The notes: a model not told the origin generated them from the sequence alone. A DNA stretch of 64,000 bases from Brevibacterium casei CIP 102111 (GCF_900169275.1 NZ_FXZC01000004.1:372001-436000), one strand, 5' to 3'. Shown: positions 18,541 through 27,320, numbered from the stretch's first letter. Numbers and translations are program-made.

Positions 18541-19134
18541 ATGCTCATCCGCCAGGCCCTCACCGGGCTCAAAGCCCTCCTCGTCTTCACCCTCCTCCTC
18601 GGCCTCGCCTACCCGCTGACGATGGTCCTCATCGCCCGGGTCGTGCCCACCCAGGACTCGACGATCCGCAACGCCGACGGCAAGGTCGTCGGCTCCGCCC
18701 TCATGGCGCAGCCGGTCACCGGCGACGACTGGTTCTACCCGCGCCCCTCGGCCGGCGACTACGACGGACTCGCCTCGGGCGCGTCGAACCTTGCCGCGAC
18801 CAACCCCGAACTCGTCGCGGCGATCACCGCCCGCCGCACCGAGATCGCCGAGCGGGAGGACGTCGATCCGGCGAGGATTCCCGCGGATGCGGTGACCGCC
18901 TCGGCGTCGGGTCTCGATCCGGAAATCAGTCCTGAGTATGCTCGACTGCAGATCGATCGGGTCGCCCGGGAGACGGGACTGAGCAGGGAGGAAGTGACGA
19001 CGATGGTCGAGAGGAACACGAAGCAGCCGATCCTCGGCTTCATCGGCGAACCTCGGGTCAACGTCGTCACGCTCAACAACGACCTGCAGAACACCCCCGG
19101 CACCGCCGTCGACGTCGCGGATCCCGAGAACTGA
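18541..19134 (+). CDS. kdpC: Potassium-transporting ATPase subunit C
   Basis: A 197-residue protein with one N-terminal membrane helix (LKALLVFTLLLGLAYPLTMVL) and a periplasm-facing domain with the family blocks DDWFYPRPSAGDYDG, ASNLAATNPEL and VTASASGLDPEISPEYA. It stabilises the KdpABC complex. It is separated from kdpB by about 120 bp of GC-rich, hairpin-prone sequence, which is longer than the other gaps in the operon, with AGGAC before the ATG. Its stop overlaps the kdpD start (TGATG). Confidence 0.97.
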   Translation: MLIRQALTGLKALLVFTLLLGLAYPLTMVLIARVVPTQDSTIRNADGKVVGSALMAQPVTGDDWFYPRPSAGDYDGLASGASNLAATNPELVAAITARRTEIAEREDVDPARIPADAVTASASGLDPEISPEYARLQIDRVARETGLSREEVTTMVERNTKQPILGFIGEPRVNVVTLNNDLQNTPGTAVDVADPEN

Positions 19135-22052
19135 TGGGCTCACCTCGGCGGGGGAAGCTCACGGTCTTCCTCGGGTACGCACCCGGAGTCGGCAAGACCG
19201 TGGCGATGCTCGAAGCCGCCGCTGGGGCCAAGAGCGCCGGCCGCGACGTCGTCGTCGGCATCGTCGAGGACCACGGCCGCGCCCACACCGCGGCACTCGC
19301 GCAGGGGTTCGAGACCCTGCCGCGCGCCCAGGTGCCCTACCAGGGGCGGACCTTCGAGGAACTCGACGCCGAGGCGGTGCTCACCCGAGCGCCCGAGCTC
19401 GTCGTCATCGACGAACTCGCCCACACGAACGTGCCCGGCTCCGGGGACCGGGAGAAGCGGTGGGAGGACGTCGCGGCGATCCTCACTGCCGGGATCGACG
19501 TGTTCACGACGATCAATATCCAGCACCTCGAATCCTTGGGCGACGTCGTCGGCTCGATCATCGGCCGCGTCCAGCACGAACGCGTCCCCGACCCGTTCCT
19601 CCGCACCGCCGACGAGGTCGAACTCGTCGACATCTCCCCGGTCGCCCTGCGCGCCCGCCTGTCCGAGGGCAACATCTACGCCGCGGCGAAGGTCGATGCG
19701 GCGATGTCGAACTACTTCCGGCTCGGCAACCTCACCGCCCTGCGCGAACTCGCCCTCCTCTGGCTCGCGGACCGGGTCGACGAAGGCCTCGAGGAGTACC
19801 GGGATGCCAAGGGGATCCGCGACACGTGGGCCGCCCGCGACCGGATCATCGTCGCCGTCACCGGGGGCGCCGAGTCGATCACGCTCATCCGCCGCGGCCT
19901 GCGCATCGCCGGACGGGTGGCCGGCCGGGAACTCCTCGTCGTCCACGTCGTCGAACCCGACGGCACCCGCTCGGCCACCGCCCCTGACCTCATGCGCGCC
20001 CGCGAGCTCGCCGAGGCGAACAACGCGACGTGGCACACCGTCGTCGGCGACGACGTCGCCACTGCGCTCGTCGAATTCGCCCGCACCGTCAACGCCTCCC
20101 AGATCGTCCTCGGCGTCTCCCGCACCCCCTGGTACGGCCGGATCTTCAGCCCCGGGGTCGCGAACCGCGTCATCGCCTCCGCCGCGGACATCGACGTCCA
20201 CATGGTCACCCACTCCCAAGCCGCGCGCGTGTGGCGGCCCCGCCGGGAGACCCGGCCGGGCAGTGCGATTTCGAAGCTGCGCCGGATACTGGGCTGGGTC
20301 ATCGGCGCGCTCGCCCCACTCGCACTCACCGTCCTCTTCATCGCCCTCGGACCGGGAGCGGTGTCGCTGAGCATCAACTTCCTCAGCTACATCACCGTCG
20401 TCGTCATCGTCGCCCTCATCGGCGGGCTGTGGCCGGCGGTGATGACAGCCGTGCTCGGCACCGCCCTCATCAACTGGTTCTTCACCCATCCCGTCGGGTC
20501 ATTCACGATCGCCGAGTTCGAGAACATCCTCGCGCTCGCGATCTTCATCGCCGTGGCCGTCGCAGTCGCCACCGTCGTCGATCTTGCCGCGCGCCGCAGC
20601 CGGCAGGCCCAGGCCGCCGAACACGAGGGGTCGGTGCTCAGCGAGCTCGCCCGGTCGATGATCGCCGAAGGCGACAGCCCCGAGTCGATGGTCGAGAGCA
20701 TCCTCACGACCTTCGTCCTCGACGGTGTCGCCGTGCTGAGCAAGGACGAGGCAGGGGAGTGGGCGGTGACCGCCTCGGCGGGGGAGCCGGTGACCACCCG
20801 GGCCGAGGCGACCGAGACCTTCGACCTCGACGACGACACCGCCCTGCTCCTCAAGGGTCAGCCGCTCAGCGCCGGCGAACAGCGGATCCTCGACGCCTAC
20901 GCGGGGCGTCTGCTGCGGGTGCTCACGGAGTCCGAGCTCGCCGCGACCCGGTCGCAGGCCCGCGAGCTCAGCGCCGGCAACGCCGTGCGCACGGCTCTGC
21001 TCACCGCGGTCTCGCACGACCTGCGGACCCCGCTCGGGGCGATCAAGGCGGCGACGTCGACGCTCATGCTCGACGGGATCGAGCTCTCGGACGCCGATGA
21101 GCGCCTCATGCTCACGACCATCGAGAACGGCGCCCTGCGGCTCGAGAAGCTCATCGACAACCTCCTCGACATGAGCCGGATCCAGTCCGGTGCGGTGACG
21201 ATCTCGACGTCCCCGGTCCCCGTGTCCGATCTCGTTGTCTCCGCCCTCGCCGAGGTGGGGGCCGAGAACGTCCGCACCGTGACTGCGGGCGAGCGGGGTG
21301 ACGGTGGGGACGCCGAGGGTGCTGCGGCCGAGGCTGTGGTCGGGCCTGCTGGTGGCGCGGCCGCGTCGGTCGGGAACGCGGACCGGTCGAGTTCGCGCAC
21401 TGTGTCGGGCCGGGGTGCCGCAGACGGTTATGGTCCCGAGATCACCGTCGACATCGACCCCGACGCGTGGGTCGACGTCGACTTCGGGCTCCTCGAGCGG
21501 GTGCTCGTCAACATCGTCGAGAACTCACTCAAGTACGGCGACGGGGCACCGCTGACGATCGACGCCTCGACCGGTGCCGAGGCCGTCTACCTCCGCATCG
21601 CCGATTCCGGACCGGGCGTGAGCGATGATGCACTCGAGACGATCTTCACCCCGTTCACCCGGCTCGATGAGTCGAACGCGAAGGGCCTGGGACTCGGCAT
21701 GGCCGTCGCGCTCGGCCTGTGCCGGGCGATGGGCATCGACCTGTCCGCCGAGCACACGCCGGGAGGCGGCTTCACCGCGGTGCTCACGTTCCCGCGCTGC
21801 AGGAAGGACGATGACGCAACCTCGGCGGACGAACCCGGCGGCGAGGACGACGAATTCATCGGCGCCGCCGCGGGAACCGCCTCGGCGGACGAGCCCGGCG
21901 GCGAGGACGACGAACTCATCGGCGCCGCCGCGGGAACCGCCTCGGCGGGCGACGATGACTCGGTGAGGGCAGACGTCGGCGAGAAAGCGACCGACGACGT
22001 GGCGACGACGACCGAGGATGACCGACTGCAGGCAGGGGAGGGCCGCCGATGA
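19134..22052 (+). CDS. kdpD: Sensor histidine kinase KdpD
   Basis: A 972-residue protein. The order is the N-terminal KdpD domain with Walker A-like GYAPGVGKT (residues 14-22) and ELAHTNVPGS, a universal-stress-protein-like domain (about 240-360), four membrane helices (about 390-500), a GAF-like region, the phospho-acceptor TAVSHDLRTPLGAIK (His about 628), and an ATPase domain with NIVENSLKYG and GLGLGMAVALG. Two oddities stand out: an Ala/Gly insert of about 45 residues between the dimerisation and ATPase domains (21290-21430), and an acidic C-terminal tail of some 75 residues containing a perfect-period 20-residue tandem duplication. It senses potassium or turgor limitation and phosphorylates KdpE. 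Confidence 0.96.
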   Translation: MGSPRRGKLTVFLGYAPGVGKTVAMLEAAAGAKSAGRDVVVGIVEDHGRAHTAALAQGFETLPRAQVPYQGRTFEELDAEAVLTRAPELVVIDELAHTNVPGSGDREKRWEDVAAILTAGIDVFTTINIQHLESLGDVVGSIIGRVQHERVPDPFLRTADEVELVDISPVALRARLSEGNIYAAAKVDAAMSNYFRLGNLTALRELALLWLADRVDEGLEEYRDAKGIRDTWAARDRIIVAVTGGAESITLIRRGLRIAGRVAGRELLVVHVVEPDGTRSATAPDLMRARELAEANNATWHTVVGDDVATALVEFARTVNASQIVLGVSRTPWYGRIFSPGVANRVIASAADIDVHMVTHSQAARVWRPRRETRPGSAISKLRRILGWVIGALAPLALTVLFIALGPGAVSLSINFLSYITVVVIVALIGGLWPAVMTAVLGTALINWFFTHPVGSFTIAEFENILALAIFIAVAVAVATVVDLAARRSRQAQAAEHEGSVLSELARSMIAEGDSPESMVESILTTFVLDGVAVLSKDEAGEWAVTASAGEPVTTRAEATETFDLDDDTALLLKGQPLSAGEQRILDAYAGRLLRVLTESELAATRSQARELSAGNAVRTALLTAVSHDLRTPLGAIKAATSTLMLDGIELSDADERLMLTTIENGALRLEKLIDNLLDMSRIQSGAVTISTSPVPVSDLVVSALAEVGAENVRTVTAGERGDGGDAEGAAAEAVVGPAGGAAASVGNADRSSSRTVSGRGAADGYGPEITVDIDPDAWVDVDFGLLERVLVNIVENSLKYGDGAPLTIDASTGAEAVYLRIADSGPGVSDDALETIFTPFTRLDESNAKGLGLGMAVALGLCRAMGIDLSAEHTPGGGFTAVLTFPRCRKDDDATSADEPGGEDDEFIGAAAGTASADEPGGEDDELIGAAAGTASAGDDDSVRADVGEKATDDVATTTEDDRLQAGEGRR
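21821..21940 (+). repeat. 60-bp tandem duplication in the kdpD 3' end
   Basis: Two consecutive 60-bp units encode two copies of SADEPGGEDDE-(F/L)-IGAAAGTA. They differ at only a few bases, so the duplication is recent. Each unit begins with CTCGGCGGACGA, an instance of the window-wide CCTCGGCGG word. The duplication lengthens the acidic tail of KdpD without changing the frame. Confidence 0.9.
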
Positions 22053-22729
22053 AGCGGGTGCTCATCGTCGAAGACGATGCCGATATCGCCACGGCTGTGG
22101 GCATCGGCCTCCAGGCGAAGGGGCACGATGTCGTCGTCGCCGGCAGCGGACGGCGGATGAACGAGGTGCTCAGCGAGTCCGAGGTCGATGTCATCCTCCT
22201 CGATCTCGGACTGCCCGATGTCGACGGGATCGAGCTCATCTCCCAGGTGCGGCGGTGGAGCGAGGTGCCGATCGTCGTCGTCTCGGCCCGGCACGATTCG
22301 CACGGGAAGATCGCCGCCCTCGACGCCGGGGCGGACGACTATGTGACGAAGCCGTTCTCGCTCGGCGAAGTGCTCGCGAGGCTGCGGGCGATCGAGAGGC
22401 GGACGGGCCGGACGGGGGAATCAGGGGTCGTGCGCACCGCGGACGGGCGCGTCGTCGTCGACCTCGCCGCGCACCTGCTCGAGGTCGAGGGCGCGCCGGT
22501 CCATCTCACGCCGATCGAGTGGAAGATGCTCGAGGTCTTCGTCAAGCACAAGGGCGCGCTCGTCGAGGCGCAGACCCTCCTCACCGAAGTGTGGGGCTCG
22601 GAGTTCGGCAAGGAGCGGAACTATCTGCGCGTCTACATGTCGCAGCTGCGCTCGAAGCTCGAGGCCGATCCGGCGCGCCCGCAGTACCTCCACACGCAGA
22701 TGGGCATCGGCTACCGCTTCACCCCGTAG
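22049..22729 (+). CDS. kdpE: Response regulator KdpE
   Basis: A 226-residue OmpR/PhoB-type regulator. The receiver has VLIVEDDADIATAVG, the phospho-acceptor Asp in VDVILLDLGLPDVDG, and GADDYVTKPFSLGEVLARLRA. The C-terminal winged helix includes LTPIEWKMLEVFVKHKGALV and LRVYMSQLRSKLEADPARP. It overlaps kdpD by ATGA and is the last gene of the operon. It is expected to activate the kdp promoter, where three phased direct repeats are present. Confidence 0.97.
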   Translation: MKRVLIVEDDADIATAVGIGLQAKGHDVVVAGSGRRMNEVLSESEVDVILLDLGLPDVDGIELISQVRRWSEVPIVVVSARHDSHGKIAALDAGADDYVTKPFSLGEVLARLRAIERRTGRTGESGVVRTADGRVVVDLAAHLLEVEGAPVHLTPIEWKMLEVFVKHKGALVEAQTLLTEVWGSEFGKERNYLRVYMSQLRSKLEADPARPQYLHTQMGIGYRFTP

Positions 22730-22739
22730 GGCACGAAGC

Positions 22740-22877
22740 GATTTGCTGGTCGCTCCACCTAGGCACCCCTTGATTTGCTGGTCACTCCGCCGAGGCGGCT
22801 GGGCTGATTTCGGCCGCGCCACCTCGGCGCAGTGACCAGTGATTGTCACGCCACCTCGGCGCAGTGACCAGCAAATC
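22740..22877. repeat. Inverted repeat block downstream of kdpE (four ~26-nt units)
   Basis: Units D (22740-22766) and E (22772-22798, GATTTGCTGGTCACTCCGCC...) are direct. Units F (22818-22844) and G (22850-22877) are inverted copies ending CAGTGACCAG. They pair to give long alternative hairpins between kdpE and the convergent MFS gene, so a bidirectional terminator role is possible. They belong to the same family as the block before kdpF. Confidence 0.8.
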
Positions 22878-22910
22878 GCCAGGCCGGTCTCCCAACCCGC
22901 CCGGCGCCCC

Positions 22911-24149
22911 TCACTCCTCGACGCGGGCCCTGCGGCGGTCCTTCTCGATGCGGACTTCGTGGCTCGACCGCGACGGGTTGAGCAGCTTGAGCAGCGAGAG
23001 CGCGAGGATCGCCCCGAGCACCGCACAGCCTGCGGGCAGGAGCATCGCAGTGTGCGCCCCGTAGTGGTCGATGAGGTTGCCGGCGATCGCCGACCCGAAC
23101 GCGACGCCGAAGCCGAGCGAGGTGCCCAGCCACGCGAAGGCTTCGGTCAGCCGCCTCGGCGGGGCGAGCTGCTGGATGACGGAGTTCGCGCCGACGAGGC
23201 TCGGGGCGATCGTGAAGCCGACGATGAAGAGGATGAGGCCGAAGGTGAACATGTCGCGGGCGAGCAGCATCGTGCACGTGCCGATCGCGAGCAGCGAGAC
23301 CGTCACCCCGAAACGGTGGTGGGTCGCGGAGTTCCAGTTCCTCGCCCCGTAGATGGCACCGGAGATGAGGGATCCGAGCGCGAACGCGCTGAGGAGGAAG
23401 CCGGCGAGCGACTTCACGCCCTGCTCGTCGGAGAACGCGACGGCGATGACGTCGATGGCGCCGAAGTTCACGCCGAGGAAGACGTTGACGATGATGATCG
23501 TGAAGATCCCCGGGTTGGAGAAGACGTGGCCCTTCGCCTCGGTGGACCGTTCGATCGGCGGCGGTTCGGTCGACTTCTGGATGTAGAGCAGTGCGGATCC
23601 CACACCGGCGGAGATCATCGAGAGGATGATGCCCGCGGGCGGCCACACGGCGGTCGCGAGCACCGTGGCGAGCACCGGTCCGGAGACGAAGAGCAGCTCG
23701 TCGGCGACGGATTCCCAGGAGAACGCCGTCTGCAGCTGGTTCGGCGAGTTCACGAGGTGCGACCAGCGAGACCGCACGAGCGATCCGACGGAGCCGACGG
23801 TGGCGCCGCCGATGCCGGCGAAGACGAAGGTGAGACCGACCCACCAGTCGAGGTAGACGGAGACGATGAGGAGGGTGAGCGCGATGAGGTGCGTGATGAC
23901 GATGGGCACCATGACCTTCGCCTGGCCGCGACGGTCGACGAGGCGCGCAATCCCGGGACCTGCAAGGGCTTGGACGATCATGTACACGGCGGCGACGATG
24001 CCTGCCAGGCCGTACGAACCGGTGACGCCTTGGATGAAGAGGACGATCCCGAGTCCGAGGACGGCGATCGGCATCCGTGCGACAAGACCTGCCAAGGAGA
24101 ACTTGAGAGCACCGGGAAGCGACAGAATTTCCCGATAGTTTGTGAACAT
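22911..24149 (-). CDS. MFS transporter
   Basis: A 412-residue protein with twelve predicted membrane helices. The MFS loop motif between helices 2 and 3 is present as GPGIARLVDRRGQAKVMV, and the second half has GSLISGAIYGARNW and AFAWLGTSLGFGVAFGSAIAG. It resembles the YfcJ/AraJ-like drug or metabolite efflux groups without a decisive signature. No Shine-Dalgarno site is close to the ATG, but TAGACT lies six bases upstream on the coding strand, which would fit a leaderless transcript. The substrate is unknown. Confidence 0.88.
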   Translation of the reverse strand: MFTNYREILSLPGALKFSLAGLVARMPIAVLGLGIVLFIQGVTGSYGLAGIVAAVYMIVQALAGPGIARLVDRRGQAKVMVPIVITHLIALTLLIVSVYLDWWVGLTFVFAGIGGATVGSVGSLVRSRWSHLVNSPNQLQTAFSWESVADELLFVSGPVLATVLATAVWPPAGIILSMISAGVGSALLYIQKSTEPPPIERSTEAKGHVFSNPGIFTIIIVNVFLGVNFGAIDVIAVAFSDEQGVKSLAGFLLSAFALGSLISGAIYGARNWNSATHHRFGVTVSLLAIGTCTMLLARDMFTFGLILFIVGFTIAPSLVGANSVIQQLAPPRRLTEAFAWLGTSLGFGVAFGSAIAGNLIDHYGAHTAMLLPAGCAVLGAILALSLLKLLNPSRSSHEVRIEKDRRRARVEE

Positions 24150-24558
24150 CAGACGAGTCTATCTCCGCCCTTACGGCTCGCAACCGCGGATCCCGCAGGT
24201 TGAGTGGCATCTCACCCTGTGATCTGACCGGGATCCGTCGCCGTTCCGTCCTCTTCCGTTGGATCCTCCTGTTCTCGATGCGGAATCCGTGTCCGTCGTC
24301 GTGGGTGGTCATCCCCTCGCCGAGGTGGTCCTCCGACCGGCATCGCCCCTTGCCGACCCGTCCCTCCAGGACGCCTGACGGCCCCCGCCGCAACCGGCTC
24401 CCGACCCGGCAAGCAGCCCTGCCATCAGGGGTTCGACAGGCCACGCGAATCGGCAGAGTGGGTCATCGGGACGTCATCGGACCCCTATACAATGAGCGGG
24501 ATTGCCCACTCTCCTCTGCCGGCCCCTGCGCCGCCCCGAACCCAGATCCGGAGCGCCG
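24150..24558. other. Divergent intergenic region, MFS gene/LCP gene
   Basis: No convincing coding sequence is seen here. It holds the presumed leaderless start region of the MFS gene, one copy of the CGCCGAGG word at about 24315, and TATACAAT (24486-24493), a good -10 element about 65 bp before the LCP start. No clear -35 partner is visible; GTCATCGG occurs twice just upstream of the -10. Confidence 0.4.
24486..24493 (+). promoter_or_regulatory. Candidate -10 element of the LCP gene
   Basis: TATACAAT is a near-consensus extended -10 element in an otherwise GC-rich region, on the coding strand of the LCP gene. The -35 is not recognisable. Confidence 0.4.
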
Positions 24559-25614
24559 ATGACGGACAACAACCCGTTCGATGACATCTTCACCAACGAC
24601 AACGACAGTGAGGAATCCCGGCGACCGCGACGGAAGAAGAAGCGCGTGTGGCGCAAGGTCCTCGTCGGCGTCCTCGTCGTCGTCGTCCTCGGCGTCCTCG
24701 GTGTCGGTGTCTACCTGTGGAACGTCGGTCGGTCCTTCGACGACAATGCCAATCAGCTCAGCGATGAGCAGGTCTTCGGTTCGCAGCGCCCCGAGGCGAA
24801 GAATGAGGAGGGCGGAACGAACATCCTCCTCCTCGGCTCCGACGAGCCGATGAAGGACGTCGACGTCAACTCCTCGCGCGGCCTGCGCTCGGACTCGATC
24901 CTCGTCATGCACCTGCCTGAGAACGGGTCGAACGTCCAGATCATGTCGATCCCGCGCGACAGCTGGGTCGACATCGAAGGCCAGGGCAAGGCGAAGATCA
25001 ACGCGGCACTGTCCTACGGCGGACTGCCGTTGGCCGTGAAGACGGTCTCTGACTTCATCGGCACCCCCATCGACCACGTCGCCATCATCGACTTCGAGGG
25101 CTTCAAGGGACTCACCGACAGCCTCGGCGGGGTCCGGGTCAACTCCGAACAGGCGTTCACCCAGAACGGGTACACGTTCGAGAAGGGCGAGAACCTCCTC
25201 AACGGCGACGAGGCGCTCACCTTCGTGCGCGAGCGCAAGAGCTTCAAGGACGGCGACTTCCAGCGCGCCCGCAATCAGCAGGCGTTCATCAAGGGCCTTA
25301 TCAATGAGCTCATCTCCGCCGACACCCTGTCGAATCCGGCGAAGATCCAGGAGATGGTCACCGAGTTCGCCCCGTACATGTACGTCGACTCCGGTCTCAA
25401 CGCCCAGTACATCTCCTCGACCGCGTTCGCGATGCGCGACGTCCGCCCCGGCGACATCGAGTTCTTCACGTCCCCGACCGCCGGCGTCGGCCGTTCGGCC
25501 GACGGTCAGTCGATCGTCAACGTCGACCAGGACGAGCTGAAGAAGCTCCAGGACGCGTTCAAGAACGACACCGTCGACGAGTACGTCAAGTCTGCGCCCG
25601 AAGCGCACCTCTGA
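24559..25614 (+). CDS. LytR-CpsA-Psr (LCP) family wall-polymer transferase
   Basis: About 351 residues from the ATG at 24559, preceded by GGAG. A cytoplasmic basic patch (RRPRRKKKRVWRK) and one membrane helix (VLVGVLVVVVLGVLGVGVYL) are followed by an extracellular LCP domain. Key blocks are NILLLGSDEP, RSDSILVMHL, IPRDSWVDIEG with KINAALSYGG, the conserved Arg/Asp regions in FVRERKSFKDGDFQRARNQQ, and LGGVRVNSEQAF. LCP enzymes move undecaprenyl-pyrophosphate-linked glycopolymers onto peptidoglycan or arabinogalactan. It is not in an operon with the glycan locus at 45-64 kb but is a plausible final step for such a polymer. Confidence 0.94.
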   Translation: MTDNNPFDDIFTNDNDSEESRRPRRKKKRVWRKVLVGVLVVVVLGVLGVGVYLWNVGRSFDDNANQLSDEQVFGSQRPEAKNEEGGTNILLLGSDEPMKDVDVNSSRGLRSDSILVMHLPENGSNVQIMSIPRDSWVDIEGQGKAKINAALSYGGLPLAVKTVSDFIGTPIDHVAIIDFEGFKGLTDSLGGVRVNSEQAFTQNGYTFEKGENLLNGDEALTFVRERKSFKDGDFQRARNQQAFIKGLINELISADTLSNPAKIQEMVTEFAPYMYVDSGLNAQYISSTAFAMRDVRPGDIEFFTSPTAGVGRSADGQSIVNVDQDELKKLQDAFKNDTVDEYVKSAPEAHL

Positions 25615-25681
25615 TCATTTCGGTTCCGACGGCCCCTCGCCGAGGCGGTCCCGTCCTGGCCGTCGACGCGCAGTGACAGCT

Positions 25682-25717
25682 GAACCCCGTTCCGGGTGAT
25701 CCTGGCAGCGGGGTTCT
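25682..25717 (+). terminator. Hairpin terminator after the LCP gene (copy 1)
   Basis: AACCCCG pairs with CGGGGTT across an inner CCGGG/CTGG-rich loop, followed by TTCTGCT. A 60-bp stretch including it (25682-25743) recurs with roughly 80% identity at 27321-27380. Confidence 0.65.
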
Positions 25718-25765
25718 GCTGTGTGCCGCAGGCCTCCGCTCAGCTTCCCGGTGCCGCAACAACCT

Positions 25766-26107
25766 TCAGCCGAGCTGATCGGACAGCGACCGTCCACCGA
25801 GGAGATGAAGGTGCGGGTGCGTGATCTTCTGGTTCGTGTCCGGCCCAAAGTTCCAGGCGAGCCGGTATCCACGAGACTCGAAGCCCAAGGTGCGCGCAGT
25901 CTGAGCGGCCCGGCGCATCAGACGTCCGGCCCCCTCTGGCGAACTGTCGAGATACGAAGGCAGATCGGCTGCGTGCTCGCGCGGGAACAGGAGAACGTGT
26001 GCCGGGGTCATCGGGCGCAGTGGAGTGATGGCCAGACAGTCGTCATCTTCGAAGATGATCTCGGCCTCTTCGGTCCCGTTGGCGATCGCACACAGGATGC
26101 ATGTCAT
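25766..26107 (-). CDS. HIT-family nucleotide hydrolase/transferase
   Basis: A 113-residue protein with CILCAIANG at the N-terminus and the histidine-triad motif HPHLHLLGG (His 97, 99 and 101) near the C-terminus, plus PAHVLLFPREH in between. HIT proteins of this size hydrolyse adenosine-5'-monophosphoramidate or dinucleoside polyphosphates in the cytoplasm. The length is normal for a HinT-like protein. Convergent to the LCP gene and upstream of nothing on its strand, it appears monocistronic. It lies in the segment bounded by two copies of the same terminator. Confidence 0.9.
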   Translation of the reverse strand: MTCILCAIANGTEEAEIIFEDDDCLAITPLRPMTPAHVLLFPREHAADLPSYLDSSPEGAGRLMRRAAQTARTLGFESRGYRLAWNFGPDTNQKITHPHLHLLGGRSLSDQLG

Positions 26108-26220
26108 GCCTCAATTCTGGCACCTGTCGAACCACAGTCTGATGACGCGACTGAACTCGCTCGAGGATGTGAGTCGTAGACAGACCTGGTGAGGGCCAGC
26201 CTCATGGCACGTCAAATGCG

Positions 26221-26427
26221 TCAAACTGATGAGGCGAAGTACCTCTGATGTGTCGAGCGCAGAGTCTCTTCATCTCGGCTCGTGAGAACCGCCAATTCCC
26301 AGTCGGAGCCGAAGTGAGTTTCGGCCAGCTCCATACGCCGTCGGACGGCGTCCTTGGACTCACCGAACTTCTCCAGAACCACGAGCTCAGCGGTGCGCTT
26401 GTTATAGGCGAGGACGAATTTAGTCAT
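26221..26427 (-). CDS. Small protein overlapping a RelA/SpoT gene (candidate antitoxin)
   Basis: A 68-residue protein beginning MTKFVLAYNKRTAEL and containing VVLEKFGESKDAVRRRMELA and TLRSTHQRYF. The ATG at 26427 follows AGGGGA at a good distance; a GTG one codon earlier is the alternative. It overlaps the 3' end of the RelA/SpoT-domain gene by a few bases, so it is translated from the same mRNA. I do not recognise a named family. Its size, tight coupling and position next to a (p)ppGpp-synthetase-like protein fit an antitoxin or a regulatory partner; this is an inference from context. Confidence 0.65.
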   Translation of the reverse strand: MTKFVLAYNKRTAELVVLEKFGESKDAVRRRMELAETHFGSDWELAVLTSRDEETLRSTHQRYFASSV

Positions 26428-27244
26428 CACGGTCCCCTCTCACTAACGCGAGTAGCCTTTGCTCCATGTCGTGCAACGACCGCAGGATCGGCTCCTCACC
26501 CTTCTTGTCTTCATTGTACTTGGACGCCAGGATCTTGCGTGTGGCTTCGTCGACTGATTCGGAAACGTGAGACAAGTGACTGAGAAGGTTCAGGCGACCC
26601 TCGAACTCTGCGATGGTCCGTGATTCTTGCAGCATCGACACTACGAGGCTTCGCCCGGGAGCATTTGACGGCATACCTCCGTAGCGAATCTCTCGTCCCA
26701 CAATCATCGCGAGAAGTTCATACGCGTTGGCCCATGCGCTCTGAAGCTGCGTTCGAAGCTGAATTTCGCATCGGCCCGCCGGATACTTGGTCAAGACGTG
26801 GACTGCACGATACCCACTGTGTTCGCCTCCACGCAGATCTTTAATGAAGACGTTCGCATCACCAACCTCGTCGCGAATTGTGGCCGCGACCGAATCAGCG
26901 AACGCAGTTTGCACCGAAAGAGACATATCGGCGTCGATGCGAACCCCTGCCAGGTCGCCGATGTTCTGCAATGGAGTCGAGCGATCTCGCCGGAGTTTTT
27001 CGATCAAAGTGCCAACTGTCTTTGGGCGCGATGTTCCGGGCGCCGCTGCCAATCCCAGTGGCGACCAATCGAGGCCCTCGAGGTGCTCCAGGACATCGCC
27101 AGAGAAGTCGAGGTACCACGCAAGTACCTCCTCATAATCTGGTGCCCTGCCTGGGGGCGTTGTTCCATCCCGGAGTGCCTTCCCGAGCGCCCTGAGGTCG
27201 TTTTGAGACCAAGGTGGCGTCTGCAGCCGAGGTGGATTGGCCAT
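26420..27244 (-). CDS. RelA/SpoT nucleotidyltransferase-domain protein (candidate toxSAS)
   Basis: A 274-residue protein carrying only the synthetase domain. The motifs are RPKTVGTLIEKLRRD (73-87), DLAGVRID (97-104), GEHSGYRAVHVL (140-151) and CEIQLRTQLQSAW (159-171). The conserved (I/L)EH that usually follows EIQ-RT..AWA in alarmone synthetases is NAYE here. No HD hydrolase, TGS or ACT domain is present, so it is a small alarmone synthetase or a toxSAS toxin that pyrophosphorylates nucleotides or tRNA. A stand-alone hydrolase gene is not seen nearby; a small overlapping gene follows immediately. Base composition is more AT-rich than the flanks. Confidence 0.82.
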   Translation of the reverse strand: MANPPRLQTPPWSQNDLRALGKALRDGTTPPGRAPDYEEVLAWYLDFSGDVLEHLEGLDWSPLGLAAAPGTSRPKTVGTLIEKLRRDRSTPLQNIGDLAGVRIDADMSLSVQTAFADSVAATIRDEVGDANVFIKDLRGGEHSGYRAVHVLTKYPAGRCEIQLRTQLQSAWANAYELLAMIVGREIRYGGMPSNAPGRSLVVSMLQESRTIAEFEGRLNLLSHLSHVSESVDEATRKILASKYNEDKKGEEPILRSLHDMEQRLLALVRGDRDD

Positions 27245-27320
27245 TTCGCAACTATAACCGGATGATCATCTGGCCTAGGGTCTTCGCGTGGCCGCAATCG
27301 AAATTCCTCCCAGACACAGC

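Noticed and set aside
21821..21940. CRISPR-like array suggested by regularly spaced repeats in kdpD
   Set aside because: There are only two units without spacers, in frame inside a coding sequence; no cas genes are present anywhere in the window.
22740..22877. Small RNA gene in the repeat block after kdpE
   Set aside because: The hairpins are explained by repeated inverted units and no promoter is visible; no independent evidence for an RNA product.
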